Shown: in pieces, positions 47,870-60,411 of the stretch
Layout of the letters: every line of letters begins with the position of its first letter
How positions within the stretch are numbered: position 1 is the first letter of the stretch
Source of the DNA: Papaver somniferum
Taxonomy: Eukaryota > Streptophyta > Magnoliopsida > Ranunculales > Papaveraceae
Direction: 5' to 3'
Length of the DNA stretch: 64,000 nucleotides
NCBI RefSeq assembly: GCF_003573695.1
Contig: NC_039363.1
Span: forward strand, 127,455,302-127,519,301
Program-made: the position numbers and the translations under genes
The notes under the pieces: model-generated
What the model was told of the DNA's origin: nothing
Seen by the model: only the letters and a program-made list of their open reading frames with translations
Databases searched by the model: none

Positions 47870-50658
47870 TGAAAAGACGAAGGTACCAAAATATACCTCA
47901 ATCTAAAACTTTTCCACCTATAAGTCCTATCTCCGAAACTGATTGTCTATGGACTGAGTCGAGACAATACATCTAAGCGGTTCACACTTTGTGTGGTCGT
48001 CTATGGATACTAGATCGAGACAATACAACAACGAAGTATGATTACTTTATAATAGGTTCGGACTTAACCAAACACTATAGGATTGCTATCAAGTAATTAG
48101 GAATTAACGTTTGTGTATTTTACTTCTAATTATAAAAAAAATAATTGTAATTGCGGAAATAGAAAAGTAAAAGACACGGCAAGATTTTGTTAACAAGGAA
48201 ACCGCAAACGCAGAAAAACCCCGGGACCTTGTCCAGAATTGAATACTCTCAGAATTAATCCGCTATACAAAATCTAAACCAACTTCGTATAGTTGAGACC
48301 AAGCAACTAAACCTATAGTTCACCTAGTTCCCTCAGTATCCCTGCACCTCCAACTTGTAATAAGTCACGCACTTGGAACAATTCCTTTGGTTCGTATTCC
48401 AAACAGTATAGGAACAACAAATATGTTCGATAACAACTGTTTTCAATCAACGTGATATGAGTTAGACAAAGGCTCTTATGTTTATTCCATAAACTCCCTT
48501 GTCGAGCTCTAGATCAATCTAAATAACAACTACCAAAGTAATGGTGTTTAGACTATGCAAATCAATAATAGGATCTATCAAGATGCTAAATACTGAATGC
48601 CGATCTACGCAACTAATCAATCCAATTTATCAAAAGATAAACCGATTATTGTTGGATCTCAGCCGATCAAGTTTTGTGCACACCAAAGATTATGAACCCA
48701 ATAAGAAATCTTTTTAAATCTTCAATAAACACCTGCACACAACACAACTTGAATCTCTAGTGATCAATCACACACAAAACGGAGTCTGTTAACAATGGAT
48801 TATCACAAAACGTCTTTAGATATACAAATAGGTCTAAAGATCCTCGTCGAAGCTTCGATCTAGTTTGAGTGAATCTTATATCAGAAGAGAAGATTCTCAA
48901 GCATAAACAAACTAGGTGCAATCAAAGTTCAACCACCGTTAGTCAATCAAATCAATAGAAAACTAATAATAAACTGCAATTATCTAGTTTCCCACCAACG
49001 GTACTCGTAGAGCTTCTCAATCCCAAAGAAGACTTTAAAACGAGCGGTCGTAAGAGATGTCGCCTAATTAGGGTACTTTCCTCTCCGAATACACGGCTCC
49101 ACCAGTAACAACATAACTAGGTAGTTTTGATGGCTCTTAGGATTAGTTTGCTCGAAATGCAAACTTTAATATTTATAGACAAAAGAAGTTTGGACACCAA
49201 GGAATTTCCAAAACCGAATTATTCTTAAGATATGCAATAAATGCCCAAAATCGGTTTTCATAATTCTTGGAAATGCTCTGTCCAAATATTGACCGAAATC
49301 TCATTAGAAAATCTCCATTTAGTAAATGCACATTACTAATTTTTATTTTCCAGAGATATGCAATTAATTGCTGGAAATTAAAAGCATATAAAACTAAAAA
49401 CCTTAACTAAAAGATTCCCAATTTATTTTGATCCGAGTCTCCTTCAGTTATTAAGGAATATCTTTGAACAATAATAGATAAGAATTACTGCACATGTTCA
49501 AAGTATGTCGACATCTTTTTCTTTGTAGTTTGTAAATCCTCTTTTTACAATCTTGGAACCGATTTGCCACACTTCCAAATGAGTTTAGAATTGGTTCATC
49601 TGATTTCCAAGAACAATATGTGATTGATCAATATCAATTATCAAATCACTAATCATGGGTTTAACGGTTTTACCAAACACAAGGATCGGTTGTACCTCCA
49701 TGTGGATACTAGGACCGATTACAACAGTTTCCAAAAATTGGTTACATAAGTACCAGGATCGGTTACCACAATCTCATGGTATTACTTGTGATCGGTTGCA
49801 CAAGTCACAGGATCGGTTACACCAATTACTATGACTTTCTAACCTCTTACAAGGATCGATTACACATCTCTTGTGATCGGTCATACCAACTTCTAGGATC
49901 GGTTACCCAACTACTAGGATCGGTCACACCAATTACAAGTGTCGATCATACCATCTTAAGTGATTACTTAGGATCGGTTTCACTAATAAAAGTCATATCA
50001 ATACAAAATTCAGGCACTGTGAATAGTTTTACCAAGAAACATAAACAAGTTATGAACGGTTATACTAATCACACATATAGGTAATCCAAAGATTTGCAAT
50101 GAATAACAATACCAATAAGCCTAACAATTTCCCTTTCGATTCACAAAACAAGTTTATGAATGTACTTCCTTTAAACAATTGTAAACATTGTGTCCTATGA
50201 TGAAATTTTCACCTATAACCATACACATAATCACAATAGCATCCATATGATTATGTCGATGTCTTATATACGAAGTTCAAAAGATAAGCGTTATACTTCG
50301 TATTGTAATTCCTTAATACTATGTCTAACTAGAGTATAACCATTCACAGCTTCGCAGTTATGTTTTCAATATAGCACGACTTGAAAGATACGCTAGGAAT
50401 AAAACAGTTCAAGTCAAAATATTACTAACCTCAAGAGGAAGGATGATGTTGTCGATGTAGCTCTTTACTTCTTCGCATTCTTTAAGTCTTCGAGTAATAC
50501 TTGTATGTCTCATATCCTAATGACTTTCTAGTTAACCTATACGAAGTTGAGTCTAGCATATAATCAAGCGACTCTTTAAATGAGTTTTGGTTTACTAATA
50601 TGAAAACCAAACTTGACATACCAACGCTTGGTGGGTTCAACCGATAAATGCTCTAACA
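47870..50658 (-). mobile_element. Solo LTR of copia-type family 2 nested in E1
   Basis: 2789 bp, from TG at 47870 to CTCTAACA ending at 50658, with TAAAC (47865-47869) and GAAAC (50659-50663) as target duplication (4/5). It matches 32859-35655 over its full length on the opposite strand. A truncated duplicate of the same insertion, at the same target site, is found at 59733-60411. Confidence 0.88.
49675..49990 (-). repeat. Minisatellite with AGGATCGGTTAC units
   Basis: About eleven degenerate units of 24-27 bp, e.g. AGGATCGGTTACACCAATTA. This is the reverse-orientation counterpart of 33535-33830 and lies in the U3-like part of the nested LTR. Confidence 0.78.
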
Positions 50659-50663
50659 GAAAC

Positions 50664-51019
50664 CCTAGGGTTACTCGCTCACATTCGGTAAGGGTCGGGT
50701 GCACGTACGTTCGTGGTTATGAACCAGGTTCAAAACCAAGGAACCAATGGAGTCTATTTTTAGAAGTATGTTTTCAAAACCAAGGAACCAATGGAGTCTA
50801 TTTTCAAAGTGAATAACAAAGAGAATTTTCTCAAGATTTATTGATCAAATATATTACATAATGTAATAATTAACCGGAGCAAGGCGCGGTAGTAAGATGA
50901 TAATTTTATTTTAAACCGAAAAGCAGATAAAACAAATACCACTTTGTCAAGAATAAGAGCTTCTTGAGAGTTATGAGCATCCTTACACGGTCTCAAAGAG
51001 GATGGACATTTGTAAGCAG
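50664..51019 (-). other. Interior of E1 between gag and nested LTR
   Basis: Non-coding. A 40 bp segment (ACCAAGGAACCAATGGAGTC and following bases) is present twice, at 50736-50765 and 50781-50806. The region around 50950 matches E0 at 13838-13900. Confidence 0.6.
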
Positions 51020-52480
51020 TCAAGTTGTAATTTGACGAGCACATAGCTCATCAAGGGTATTGACATTTTCCCTTTTTCTTTCTTGAAAATCATCGGGAAG
51101 GTCAATAGATTTAGTCTCAAGAGAATTAACAAGAGGAGGAAAAGAGATACCTGAGGTTGCTGCCTTCCTTGCCTTCTTAATGCTGCACTTGAGTCTATTT
51201 ATACTGGTCTTCAGTTCCGAAACACGATTATTGATATGAGTATATTCAGGAACGATTGACACTTTTGATCCAACACTTCCTTTAGTCACGGAAGAAAGGT
51301 TTGAAGAGTTTTTGTTACTCATTGGATCAACAAGGAAATCATTTGTCTGTATACCACAATTCTTTTTACAATTGTAGAAAGCCTTTGTGTTATCATTACA
51401 GGCAATACTTGGCTCATCACAACACTTTTCTTGTCTGAGAGTTGGACGTTTAAGACCAGTAATATGATAAACTGGTTTGACTACTTCCTTAGATATCCAG
51501 ATAAGAATGTTATGAAGTTTTTTATTCCGCAAGCGAAAACGACATCTCTTCTCAAGATGACCTTTGTTTCCGCAATAATAACATCTGAACGGAATGTTAT
51601 TAAACTTTCTCATATGAGTAGGAGGTTGACTTCCTTTGTTTATTGAAGCTTATGTCGTAGAAGGTAATTTTCCATTTTTTCCATTAGTGCAAGATCTCTG
51701 CAGGAAATTTCTATCATTACAAACAAAATTAATCTTGCTACTGTTTGGAGCGTCTATTCCTTCATAGCCCAAACCTCGCGTATCACGATGTTTCTTACAA
51801 GCTCCCAACATAGTGGATAATTTTGTTGAACTAAGATTAAACTTTTTCAAGTTTTCCTCTAGCATAATTACCTTTTTCTGAGAAGCAGAAAGCTCATCCT
51901 CCAATTGTTTCTCTCATGAGAGAAATGCATTTTATCTGTCTTTAAAACAACATTGTTGAGAACTACATCTAGCTTCAGATTCAACAAGTTCTTCTTTCAA
52001 CAAAAAGAGATATCGACGAAGATTTTCACATTCAGAATTCTTTGAACGCACATCTTATTCTCGATCTTTAAGAAGGGATTGTAAGAGATTATATCCACAA
52101 TCGTAACCTTTAAAAATCTTTCTCATTTTCTTGTTTTCTAGACAGAGAGAAGTCTGAAACTCAGCCAAGCAAGATGTTGACTTCTTTTTCTTTATGAGAT
52201 GGTCAAAAATCTTGATGTATTGTTAGAATTCCTCATTAACATCGTATCCATCGTCTGAATCACTTTCATCCTAAAGATCATTCAACTGTTCATCTAGGCG
52301 TGTTTCCCAGTTATATACAGTTTCAGACCATGGAGAAGATGTGATAGATAACTCAGGTGAAGCAGAGCTTTGGACCAAGTCAGAACGTTTCTGAACTGGT
52401 GATGCGATGCTTGAGATAGAACTAATGTCTATAGAGTCAGATTGCTACAAACACAGACTTATGAGGTCTTACACGTTTTT
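51020..52480 (-). pseudogene. E1 gag with CCHC zinc knuckle
   Basis: The best part is 51904-51020 in one phase with a single TAA at 51650-51652. Upstream, down from about 52300, the frame is broken by several stops and shifts. Visible features in order: a coiled-coil-like segment (MEDELSASQKKVIMLEENLK), a GLGYEGIDAP stretch, the knuckle CYYCGNKGHLEKRC (CX2CX4HX4C, about 51583-51542), then a Cys-containing region and a Lys/Arg-rich coiled coil (HINNRVSELKTSINRLKCSI). Retrotransposon Gag forms the particle and the knuckle binds the RNA. The same order of motifs occurs in E0. No pol frame follows, so this gag is the only protein the element could have encoded. Confidence 0.75.
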
Positions 52481-52484
52481 GCCT

Positions 52485-52496
52485 GCTATGATACCA
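52485..52496 (-). other. Primer-binding site of E1 (initiator Met tRNA)
   Basis: Minus strand TGGTATCATAGC, two bases after the LTR end CA. It matches 11 of 12 bases of the standard plant site TGGTATCAGAGC. Confidence 0.82.
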
Positions 52497-52498
52497 AT

Positions 52499-55009
52499 TG
52501 AAAAAAAGCGGGGGTCTAACAACCACACCCAATATTTCGTTTAGGCAATCTCTATGGACTAAATATAATATAATTCCAAGAGAATCAACTAGACAGTCAG
52601 ACTCAATCAAGGAAAATATATTCAAGATTTATATCTCCATTTCTCAAATCAATCTGCAATCGAACAGATGGAAATTTATGAGACGGATCAATATGAGAAA
52701 TAACTTGGATGGTACCAAAGACCAATACCCAAGCGTCAATCAATTTCAATTAACAAACAAAGATTAGATTTACCAATTGATTGAACTACATACAACCTGT
52801 GACATTTCAATTATATAATCAAATATAATGTGGAAAAGAAATAACACAGACACCAGAAGTTTTGTTAACGAGGAAACCGCAAATGCGGAAAAACCCCGGG
52901 ACATAGTTCAGATTTAAACACCACACTGCATTAAGCCGCTACAGACCCTAGTTTATTACAAGTTAAGTTCAGACTAGAATGTAGTTAAGCCCTAACCAAT
53001 CTCACACTGATTAAGGTACAGTCGCGTTTCTTTCGCCTCTGAATCTCAGCAAGACTCTATGCACTTGATTCCCTTAGTTGATATCACCCAGAACTAAGAG
53101 TTGCTACGACCCAAAGTCGAAGACTTGATAAACAAATATGTCTCCCACAGAAATACCTACGAATGTTTTGTTTCGTCTTTTGATAAATCAAGGTGAACAC
53201 GAACCAATTGATAATCCGTTCTTATATTCCTAAAGAACAACCTATAAATATCAATCACCTCACAATAACTTAACTATATGGTAGTACAACATGTTATTGT
53301 GGAATCACAAAGAATGAGACGAAGAGCTTTGTGATTACTTTTATATCTTACCTATCTGAGATAAATCTCGAGCAAATCTTAGAGAAGATAGTACTCAATA
53401 CGATAGAACAAAGTAAGATCATAACACACAACTACAGAGAAAATAGTTGGGTCTGGCTTCAGAATCCCATTGAAGTCTTTAAGTCGTTAACCTATAATGG
53501 TTTTAGGAAAAACCTAGGTTAAAGGAGAATCTACTCTAGTCGCAACTAGTATCACACAGGAGGTGTGGGGATTATGTTTCCCAGTTGCTAGAGTTTTCCC
53601 TTATATAGTATTCAAATCAGAGTTTGCTAACTTTGGAACAAAGCAATAAATATTCACCGTTAGATGAAACCTGATTCAAGATTCAAGCCAATGTCTTTCT
53701 TCCGTTATATGGTCTTTATTTTGTTACACACAAATAAAATATACCTTCATTTAGATATAGGTAACCGTATCTAAACATGTATATTGAGTTAGCTCGATAA
53801 AAATTAACCGGAGTTAGCCATATGAACACTTTTCTCTTAACCTTGTTCTTCTTAACACTTCTAGATCAATTGATAAAAAAATGAATCTATTTGTGTTACT
53901 CATAGAGTTGTTCAATTGTATATATTCTCATAGAAGTATACAAGACATAATTGAAACAAAATCGGATTGATTCAAAAGAATCAGTTCATGAACATTTTAG
54001 CCACGATTTTCAAAGATTGTGTTCCTTAATTTATAAATGTATTTGTTCATGAGTATGAAATCATACTTAACCGATTTTAGAACTTTAACCACTTAAGTTT
54101 GCAAACGGGTAGGCAAACTTAAGTTCCAAACATTGGTCACAAGCCGACTGTTTGCAAACGGGTACGCAAACTTTAGCTCCGAACCGAACTCAGTTGAAAT
54201 CGTTTGGAACGGGTACACAATATTGGTTCCCGGACTTCAACAGTTAAATCATTTTGCGAACGGGTATGCAAACTTAAGTACCCTGACTTAAACAGTTGAA
54301 TAAGTTTGCGAACGGGTATGCAAGCTTCCGGTCCTGAATTCCGTCAAAACAGTTCCTACACTAAGTACACAAACCGTAATTCATCCATACATGGGTTTTA
54401 TCTCTTAACTCACATTTCAATCGTTGAAACGTTCTTAGAAGACGACAATAGCTGTCTCACACAAACTATTAACTTATAAGCAATTTTCAAGTGATCGAAT
54501 GATCAATACGAAACATTCCGATCCTACATCAAATGACTGTCTCACACAAATCATGTAAGATTTTACCAGGTGATTTTCACATGATCATCTTTTGACTTTC
54601 TTCAAGAATAATGATGACATGGTTAAAGCAAAAATATTTCCAACACATATTTCGAGAAAGATATAAGCGGGTTTAACTCAGCTCGAAATATTAAATGTGT
54701 ATAACGTAAAGTCTATATAGATATACGACTTTTCTCAATATGAGATAGAATAGAATAGACTTCTGAGTGATAGATGAGTTCAAGTCTCCACATACTTTTG
54801 TTGATGAAGTTCCACAAGCTCCCCTTAGTAGTTCTTCGTCTTCAATCGATGAACGTCGTGAAGTCTAAAGCTCAACTACACATTTTATCCTAATATGAGA
54901 CATAGCTATAATTAGACAAGAAATCAAGGCTTATAATTTTTACAACTAAACTTGACAAACAAGCTTGAGATAGCAACGCTTGCGAGTTCGACCGAGCAGT
55001 GCTCTAATA
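52499..55009 (-). repeat. 5' LTR of E1
   Basis: 2511 bp, from TG at 52499 to CTCTAATA at 55002-55009 (outer TG mutated to TA on the element strand). It retains the palindromic array at 54085-54330 that is lost from the 3' LTR. Confidence 0.88.
54085..54330 (-). repeat. Palindromic minisatellite in the E1 5' LTR
   Basis: Five degenerate units with GTTTGC(G/A)AACGGGTA(C/T)GC. See 57165-57420 for the best preserved palindromes. Confidence 0.75.
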
Positions 55010-55149
55010 ATTTATTTTATGTTTTCTTTCCCTTTCATATTATAAGATTAAGTGAAAGGAATTCATTGATATCTAAGTCAATTCGTCATAAAATCGGTTT
55101 AAAATTCTTAAAATCAAAATTTCACATCAAAATTGGTTGAGTGTATCCT

Positions 55150-55542
55150 TCTTCTTTTTTTGATGTCAAACTTACAACGGAAAATCCAAAAGGCAAAGAA
55201 GCAAAAAAACTAAGAAAACCAGCAAAGAAAAGAAATATTACTATCCCAGCAGAAGAGAAATGCTATGGGGGAGAGTTAGAAGATTCCACACACAGTGGAG
55301 TTCGTTAAGCACTGAATAATTTGCGAGAGAGTGTGCCACATCATTGGCCTCTCGGTTGATACGATTGAAACTGACTGAAAGGACTTCCCTCTGTAATATT
55401 TGATATCTTTAATTAAACTCATGATTCTCCATGGAAATGTATGAATCTCTTCATTCAACATCTTGATGAGGCTTAAATAGTCGCCTTCAATAACGATTCT
55501 TATGAAATTAAGCCTTCTTGCTAATTGAAAAGCTAACAAAGC
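55150..55542 (-). pseudogene. LINE RNase H-like C-terminal fragment
   Basis: Open from about 55539 to 55276. Residues LLAFQLARRLNFIRIVIEGD, then SLIKMLNEEIHTFPWRIMSL and MMWHTLSQII follow the pattern of the RNase H-like domain found at the end of many plant LINE ORF2 proteins (IEGDS..VI..LN...PW.I...I.DI). The N-terminal strand of the domain is cut off by the LTR at 55543. About 125 bp of 3' UTR-like sequence follow before the T-run. Confidence 0.7.
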
Positions 55543-58088
55543 TGAAAAAGCGGGGGTCTAACAACCACACTCAATATTTCGTTTAGGAAATCTGTATGGA
55601 CTAACTCCCATATAATTCCAAGAGAATCAACTAGACAGTCAGACTCAATCAAGGAAAATATATCCAAGAGTTATATCTCTATTTATCAAATCAATCTGCA
55701 ATCGAACAGATAGGAATCTGTGAGCCGAATCAATATGAGAAATAACTTGGATGGTACCAAATACCAATATCCAAGCGTCAATCAATTTCAATCAACAACC
55801 AAAGGTTGGTTTTACCAATTGATTGAACTACGCACAACCTCTGATATTTCAATTACATAGAAAATAAAATGCGGAAAAAAAATAACACAGACACCAGAAG
55901 TTTTGTTAACAATGAAACCGCAAATGCAGAAAAACCCCGAGACCTAGTAAACCACATTATATTAAGCCGCTACAAACTTTAGCCTACTACAAGTTAACTT
56001 CGGACTGGAATGTAGTTGATCCATAACCAATCTCACACTGATTAAGGTACAGTCGCGTTCCTTACGTATCTTAATCCCAGCAGGACTCTACGCACTTGAT
56101 TCCCTTAGCTGATCGCACCCACAACTAAGAGTTGCTACGAACCAAAGTCGAAGACTTGATAAACAAATTTGTCTCACACAGAAAAGTCTATTAGAATAGA
56201 TAAATCTGTCTCCCACAGAAATACCTACGGAGTTTTTGTTCCGTATTTTGATAAATCAAGGTGAACAGGAACCAATTGATATACCAGACTTATATTCCCG
56301 AAGAACAACCTAGAAATATCAATCATCTCACAATAACTTAACTATATGGTAGTAGAAAAAGTTATTGTGGAATCACAAAGAATAAGACGAAGAGCTTTGT
56401 GATTAATTTTTATATCTTACCTATCAGAGATAAATCTCGAGCGAATCTTAGAGAAGATAGTACTCAATACGATAGAACAAAGTAGATCAGAATATGCAAC
56501 TACAAAGAAAATAGTTGGGTCTGACTTCAGAATCCAAATGAAGTCTTTAAGTCGTTAACCTATAATGGTTTTAGGAAAAACCTAGGTTAAAGGAGAATCG
56601 ACTCTAGTCGCAACTAGTATCACACATGAGGTGTGGGGATTAGGTTTCCCAGTTGCTAGAGTTCTCCCTTATATAGTCTTCAAATCAGGGTTTGCAATAA
56701 ATGTTACCTTGGTAACAAAGCATTCAATATTCACCGTTAGAAACCTGATTCCATATTCAAGCTAATTTCTTTCTACCGTTAGATGGTCTTCAGCTTATTA
56801 CACACAAATGAAATATACCTTCGTTTAGATATGGGTAATCGTACCTAAACATGTATATTGAGTTCGATCAATAACAGTTAACTGAAGTTAGCCATATGAA
56901 CACTTTTCTCTTAACCTTGTTCATCTTAACACTTTTAGATCAATTGATAATCAAATGAATCTAATTGTGTTACTCATAGAGTTGTTCAATTGTTTATATT
57001 CTCATAGAAGTGTACAAGACACAATTGAAGCAAAATCGGATTGATTCAAAAGAATCAGTTCTTGAACATTTTAGCCACGGTTTGCAAAGACTGCATTCCT
57101 TAATTTATAAATGTATTTGTTCATGAGTATTAAATCATACATAACCGATTTAAGAACTTGAACCACTTAAATTTGCAAACGGGTACGCGAACTTAAGTTC
57201 CGGACATTGGTCACAAGCCGACAGTTTACAAACAGGTACGCAAACTTTAGTTCTGGACACGAATTTAGTTGAAACCGTTTGCGAACGGGTACGCAAACTT
57301 GGTTCCCGGACTTCAACAGTTAAATCAGTTTGCGAACGGGTATGCAAACTTAAGTACCGTGACTTAAACAGTTGAATAAATTTGCGAACTGGTATGCAAA
57401 TTTCCGGTCCTGAATTCCGTCAAAACAATTCGTACACTAAGTACACAAACTGTAATTCATCCATACATTGGTTTTATCTCTTAACTCCCATTTTAATCGT
57501 TAAAACGTTCTTAGAAGACGACAATAGTTGTCTCACACAAACTATTAGCTTATAAGCAATTTTCAAGTGATCGAATGATCAATACGAAACATTCCGAGCC
57601 TACATCAAATGACTATCTCACACAAATCATGTGAGATGTTACCAGGTGATTTTCACATGATCATCTTTTGACTTTTGTCAAGAATTATGATGAACGTGAT
57701 TAAATCAAAAAACTTTCCAACACATATTTTGAGAAAGATATACGCGAGTTAAACTCAGCTTGAAATATCAGATGTGTATAATGTAAAGTCTATATAGCTA
57801 TACGACTTTGTCTCAATATGAGATATAACAGAATAGACTTCTGAGTGATAGATGAGTTCAAGTCTCCACATACCTTTTGTTGATGAAGTTCCACAAGCTC
57901 CCCTAAGTAGTTCTTCGTATTTAATCGATGAACACCGTGAAGTTTAAAGCTCAACTACACTTTCTATCCTAATCCAAGAGATAGCTATAAGTAGACTAGA
58001 AATCAAGACTTATAGTTTTGACAACTAAGCTTGACATACAAGCTTGAAATAGCAACGCTTGCGAGTTCCATCGAGCAGTGCTCTAACA
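55543..58088 (-). repeat. 3' LTR of E2
   Basis: 2546 bp, from TG at 55543 to CTCTAACA at 58081-58088. The left 2.1 kb diverges from both E1 LTRs to an ordinary degree, while the rightmost 0.4 kb is almost the same as E1. Confidence 0.88.
57165..57420 (-). repeat. Palindromic minisatellite in the E2 LTR
   Basis: Five units. The best palindrome is at 57277-57298, with perfect 7 bp arms GTTTGCG and CGCAAAC around an 8-base spacer. Confidence 0.78.
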
Positions 58089-58100
58089 ATCTCCCCCTTC
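58089..58100 (-). other. Polypurine tract of E2
   Basis: Minus strand GAAGGGGGAGAT before the LTR start, one base different from E0 and E1. Confidence 0.82.
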
Positions 58101-59732
58101 GTCAATTTTAGTGCCAAAACTATCAATATATATGGATCCAGAATAAATAAACTTTGTAGCTTTTCATCCAAATGCTTGATTTCCTTGGTTCCTCAACATT
58201 CCTTGAATTCTTCGCCACTCCAAGTACTCTAGTGATTCTGAACGTGTTCAACTCAGCATCATAATTGTTGAAGATCCGTAGCCATAACAACAAGAAAACA
58301 AATGTTCTAAATTATTGTCATACAGTGTCATAATATTACTACACAACATTAAAGTTCAATTGTATCACAACCTTGACAATAATACTATGGTGATATGTAT
58401 CACTCCTGCTTAGTCAACACTTCATCTCACAATGAAAACCACTTCCCCTTACATAATGATCCGTAAACCATATGTATATGTAGTGTGAACTACAAAATAA
58501 TTCTCCCCCTTTTTGTCAATATAAATTAGCAAAGGTACGAAAACTAGAGGGATCATAATGAAATTCTCAAAGAGATACTTCATGACTAAAAGAGAACATA
58601 TCAACTTTGTTTCGATGATTTCACATAGTCGAAACTTAGTGTATTCATCAAGGAGTTTATAAAGATACAAGATAACTCCTACAATATTCGACAGCCGCAC
58701 TACCCACAATGATTTGGCATTTAAGCACAAGTTCAATTAAGAACTCTCCCCCATAAAATGTCATTCCCGAAAGAACAACAAGAGCGGCCTTACTTTTACA
58801 AGAATATGAGGATATCTTTGGGCATTAACAAATTACATGAAACATGAATTTGTATCCAAAAAATTCAATTAAATTAACCACAAAGGAACCTCAATGATTA
58901 ATCGGAAATTTTCAACATAAGAAAAACTTACGGAGCCATACAGTACTTTCACATAGAAGCGGATCAGAGAAAGATTAATATTGCGGAATATTCAAAGATT
59001 CATTCTATTTTTCCTCAATATTTGCATAATGATACCATAGATTTAATCTTTGATATATAGTTCATAAGTTCATTCTTTTTTCCATCAATATTTGCATAAT
59101 GACACGATAGACTTAACTTTTGACATATATGGGAAAATCATAGTTCATGAATATAAACACACATATCCCATAAAATTATTTGCAATATATAAAACCAATA
59201 AAGATTAGTACTGCAAAATCATATTCCAAATAACTTATAATTTAAATAAATAAATCTAAAAACATTTCAAGATGAAAATCGTTGGCAATAGCTATTTGTA
59301 ATCACAATATATGTTATTCCAAACCCTCATCATCCTTCTTAAAACACAAGAATAAATTTTCATAAGAATTTTCCTAGATAAAATAAAAACTAAAAAAAAA
59401 AAATAGACATAACCAGTAACTAGGGATAGAACAAAAACAAGTTCATCAATTTCTTTCTTCAGTTCAATCTTCAGAAACTCAAGATTGTTTTGTTGCAATT
59501 TCAAGTTGACCACGAACAAACTCAAAATCTCCAAGAAGATATCCAACCAATTGAGATGACATCTGAACTAGAAGATCGTTTTCATGGTCGACCTCATGGT
59601 AGCGGGTTATGAAAACAGGGTTCTGGTGAAACTCAATAACTTAGACCTCTTCAACTTTGTCTTCCTTTTTGCATCCATGTGCACACCATAATATTACAAG
59701 AAATTTTGATGTTACAAAAGACGAAGGTAAAC
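58101..59732 (-). other. Non-coding 3' interior of E2 (duplicate of E1)
   Basis: Nearly identical to 46235-47869, offset by about 11865 bp with a few bases of indel. It ends with the same TAAAC (59728-59732) that borders the nested LTR in E1. Confidence 0.8.
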
Positions 59733-60411
59733 TGAAAAGACGAAGGTACCAAAATATACCTCAATCTAAAACTTTTCCACCTATAAGTCCTATCTCCGAA
59801 ACTGATTGTCTATGGACTGAGTCGAGACAATACATCTAAGCGGTTCACACTTTGTGAGGTCGTCTATGGATACTAGATCGAGACAATACAACAACGAAGT
59901 ATGATTACTTTCTAATAGGTTCGGACTTAACCAAACACTATAGGATTGCTATCAAGTAATTAGGAATTAACGTTTGTGTATTTTACTTCTAATTATAAAA
60001 AAAATAATTGTAATTGCGGAAATAGAAAAGTAAAAGACACGGCAAGATTTTGTTAACAAGGAAACCGCAAACGCAGAAAAACCCCGGGACCTTGTCCAGA
60101 ATTGAATACTCTCAGAATTAATCCGCTATACAAAATCTAAACCAACTTCGTATAGTTGAGACCAAGCAACTAAACCTATAGTTCACCTAGTTCCCTCAGT
60201 ATCCCTGCACCTCCAACTTGTAATAAGTCACGCACTTGGAACAATTCCTTTGGTTCGTATTCCAAACAGTATAGGAACAACAAATATGTTCGATAACAAC
60301 TGTTTTCAATCAACGTGATATGAGTTATACAAAGGCTCTTATGTTTATTCCATAAACTCCCTTGTCGAGCTCTAGATCAATCTAAATAACAACTACCAAA
60401 GTAATGGTGTT
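59733..60411 (-). repeat. Truncated copy of the nested family-2 LTR
   Basis: Matches 47870-48548 almost base for base, then breaks off at GTAATGGTGTT and continues in LINE ORF2. Because it occupies the same site with the same flank as in E1, it was duplicated with E1 and did not insert independently. Confidence 0.85.

Larger units (their letters stand above)
44166..55009 (-). mobile_element. Complete non-autonomous copia-type element E1 (TR-GAG-like), minus strand
   Basis: 3' LTR 44166-46222, polypurine tract 46223-46234, interior, primer site 52485-52496, 5' LTR 52499-55009, flanked by GTTTA (44161-44165) and ATTTA (55010-55014). After removing the nested solo LTR the interior is about 3.5 kb and carries only gag with one CCHC knuckle plus long non-coding DNA. 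No protease, integrase or reverse transcriptase was found. This layout matches what has been called TR-GAG elements. Lineage SIRE/Maximus-like is inferred from LTR and primer features. Confidence 0.85.
55543..60411 (-). mobile_element. Truncated copia-type element E2 (family 1), minus strand
   Basis: 3' LTR 55543-58088, polypurine tract 58089-58100, 1.6 kb interior (58101-59732) and the first 679 bp (plus-strand order) of a nested family-2 LTR (59733-60411). There the element stops abruptly in LINE sequence. Its gag, primer site and 5' LTR are missing. From about 57675 to the end it is nearly identical to E1 45810-48548. Confidence 0.85.
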
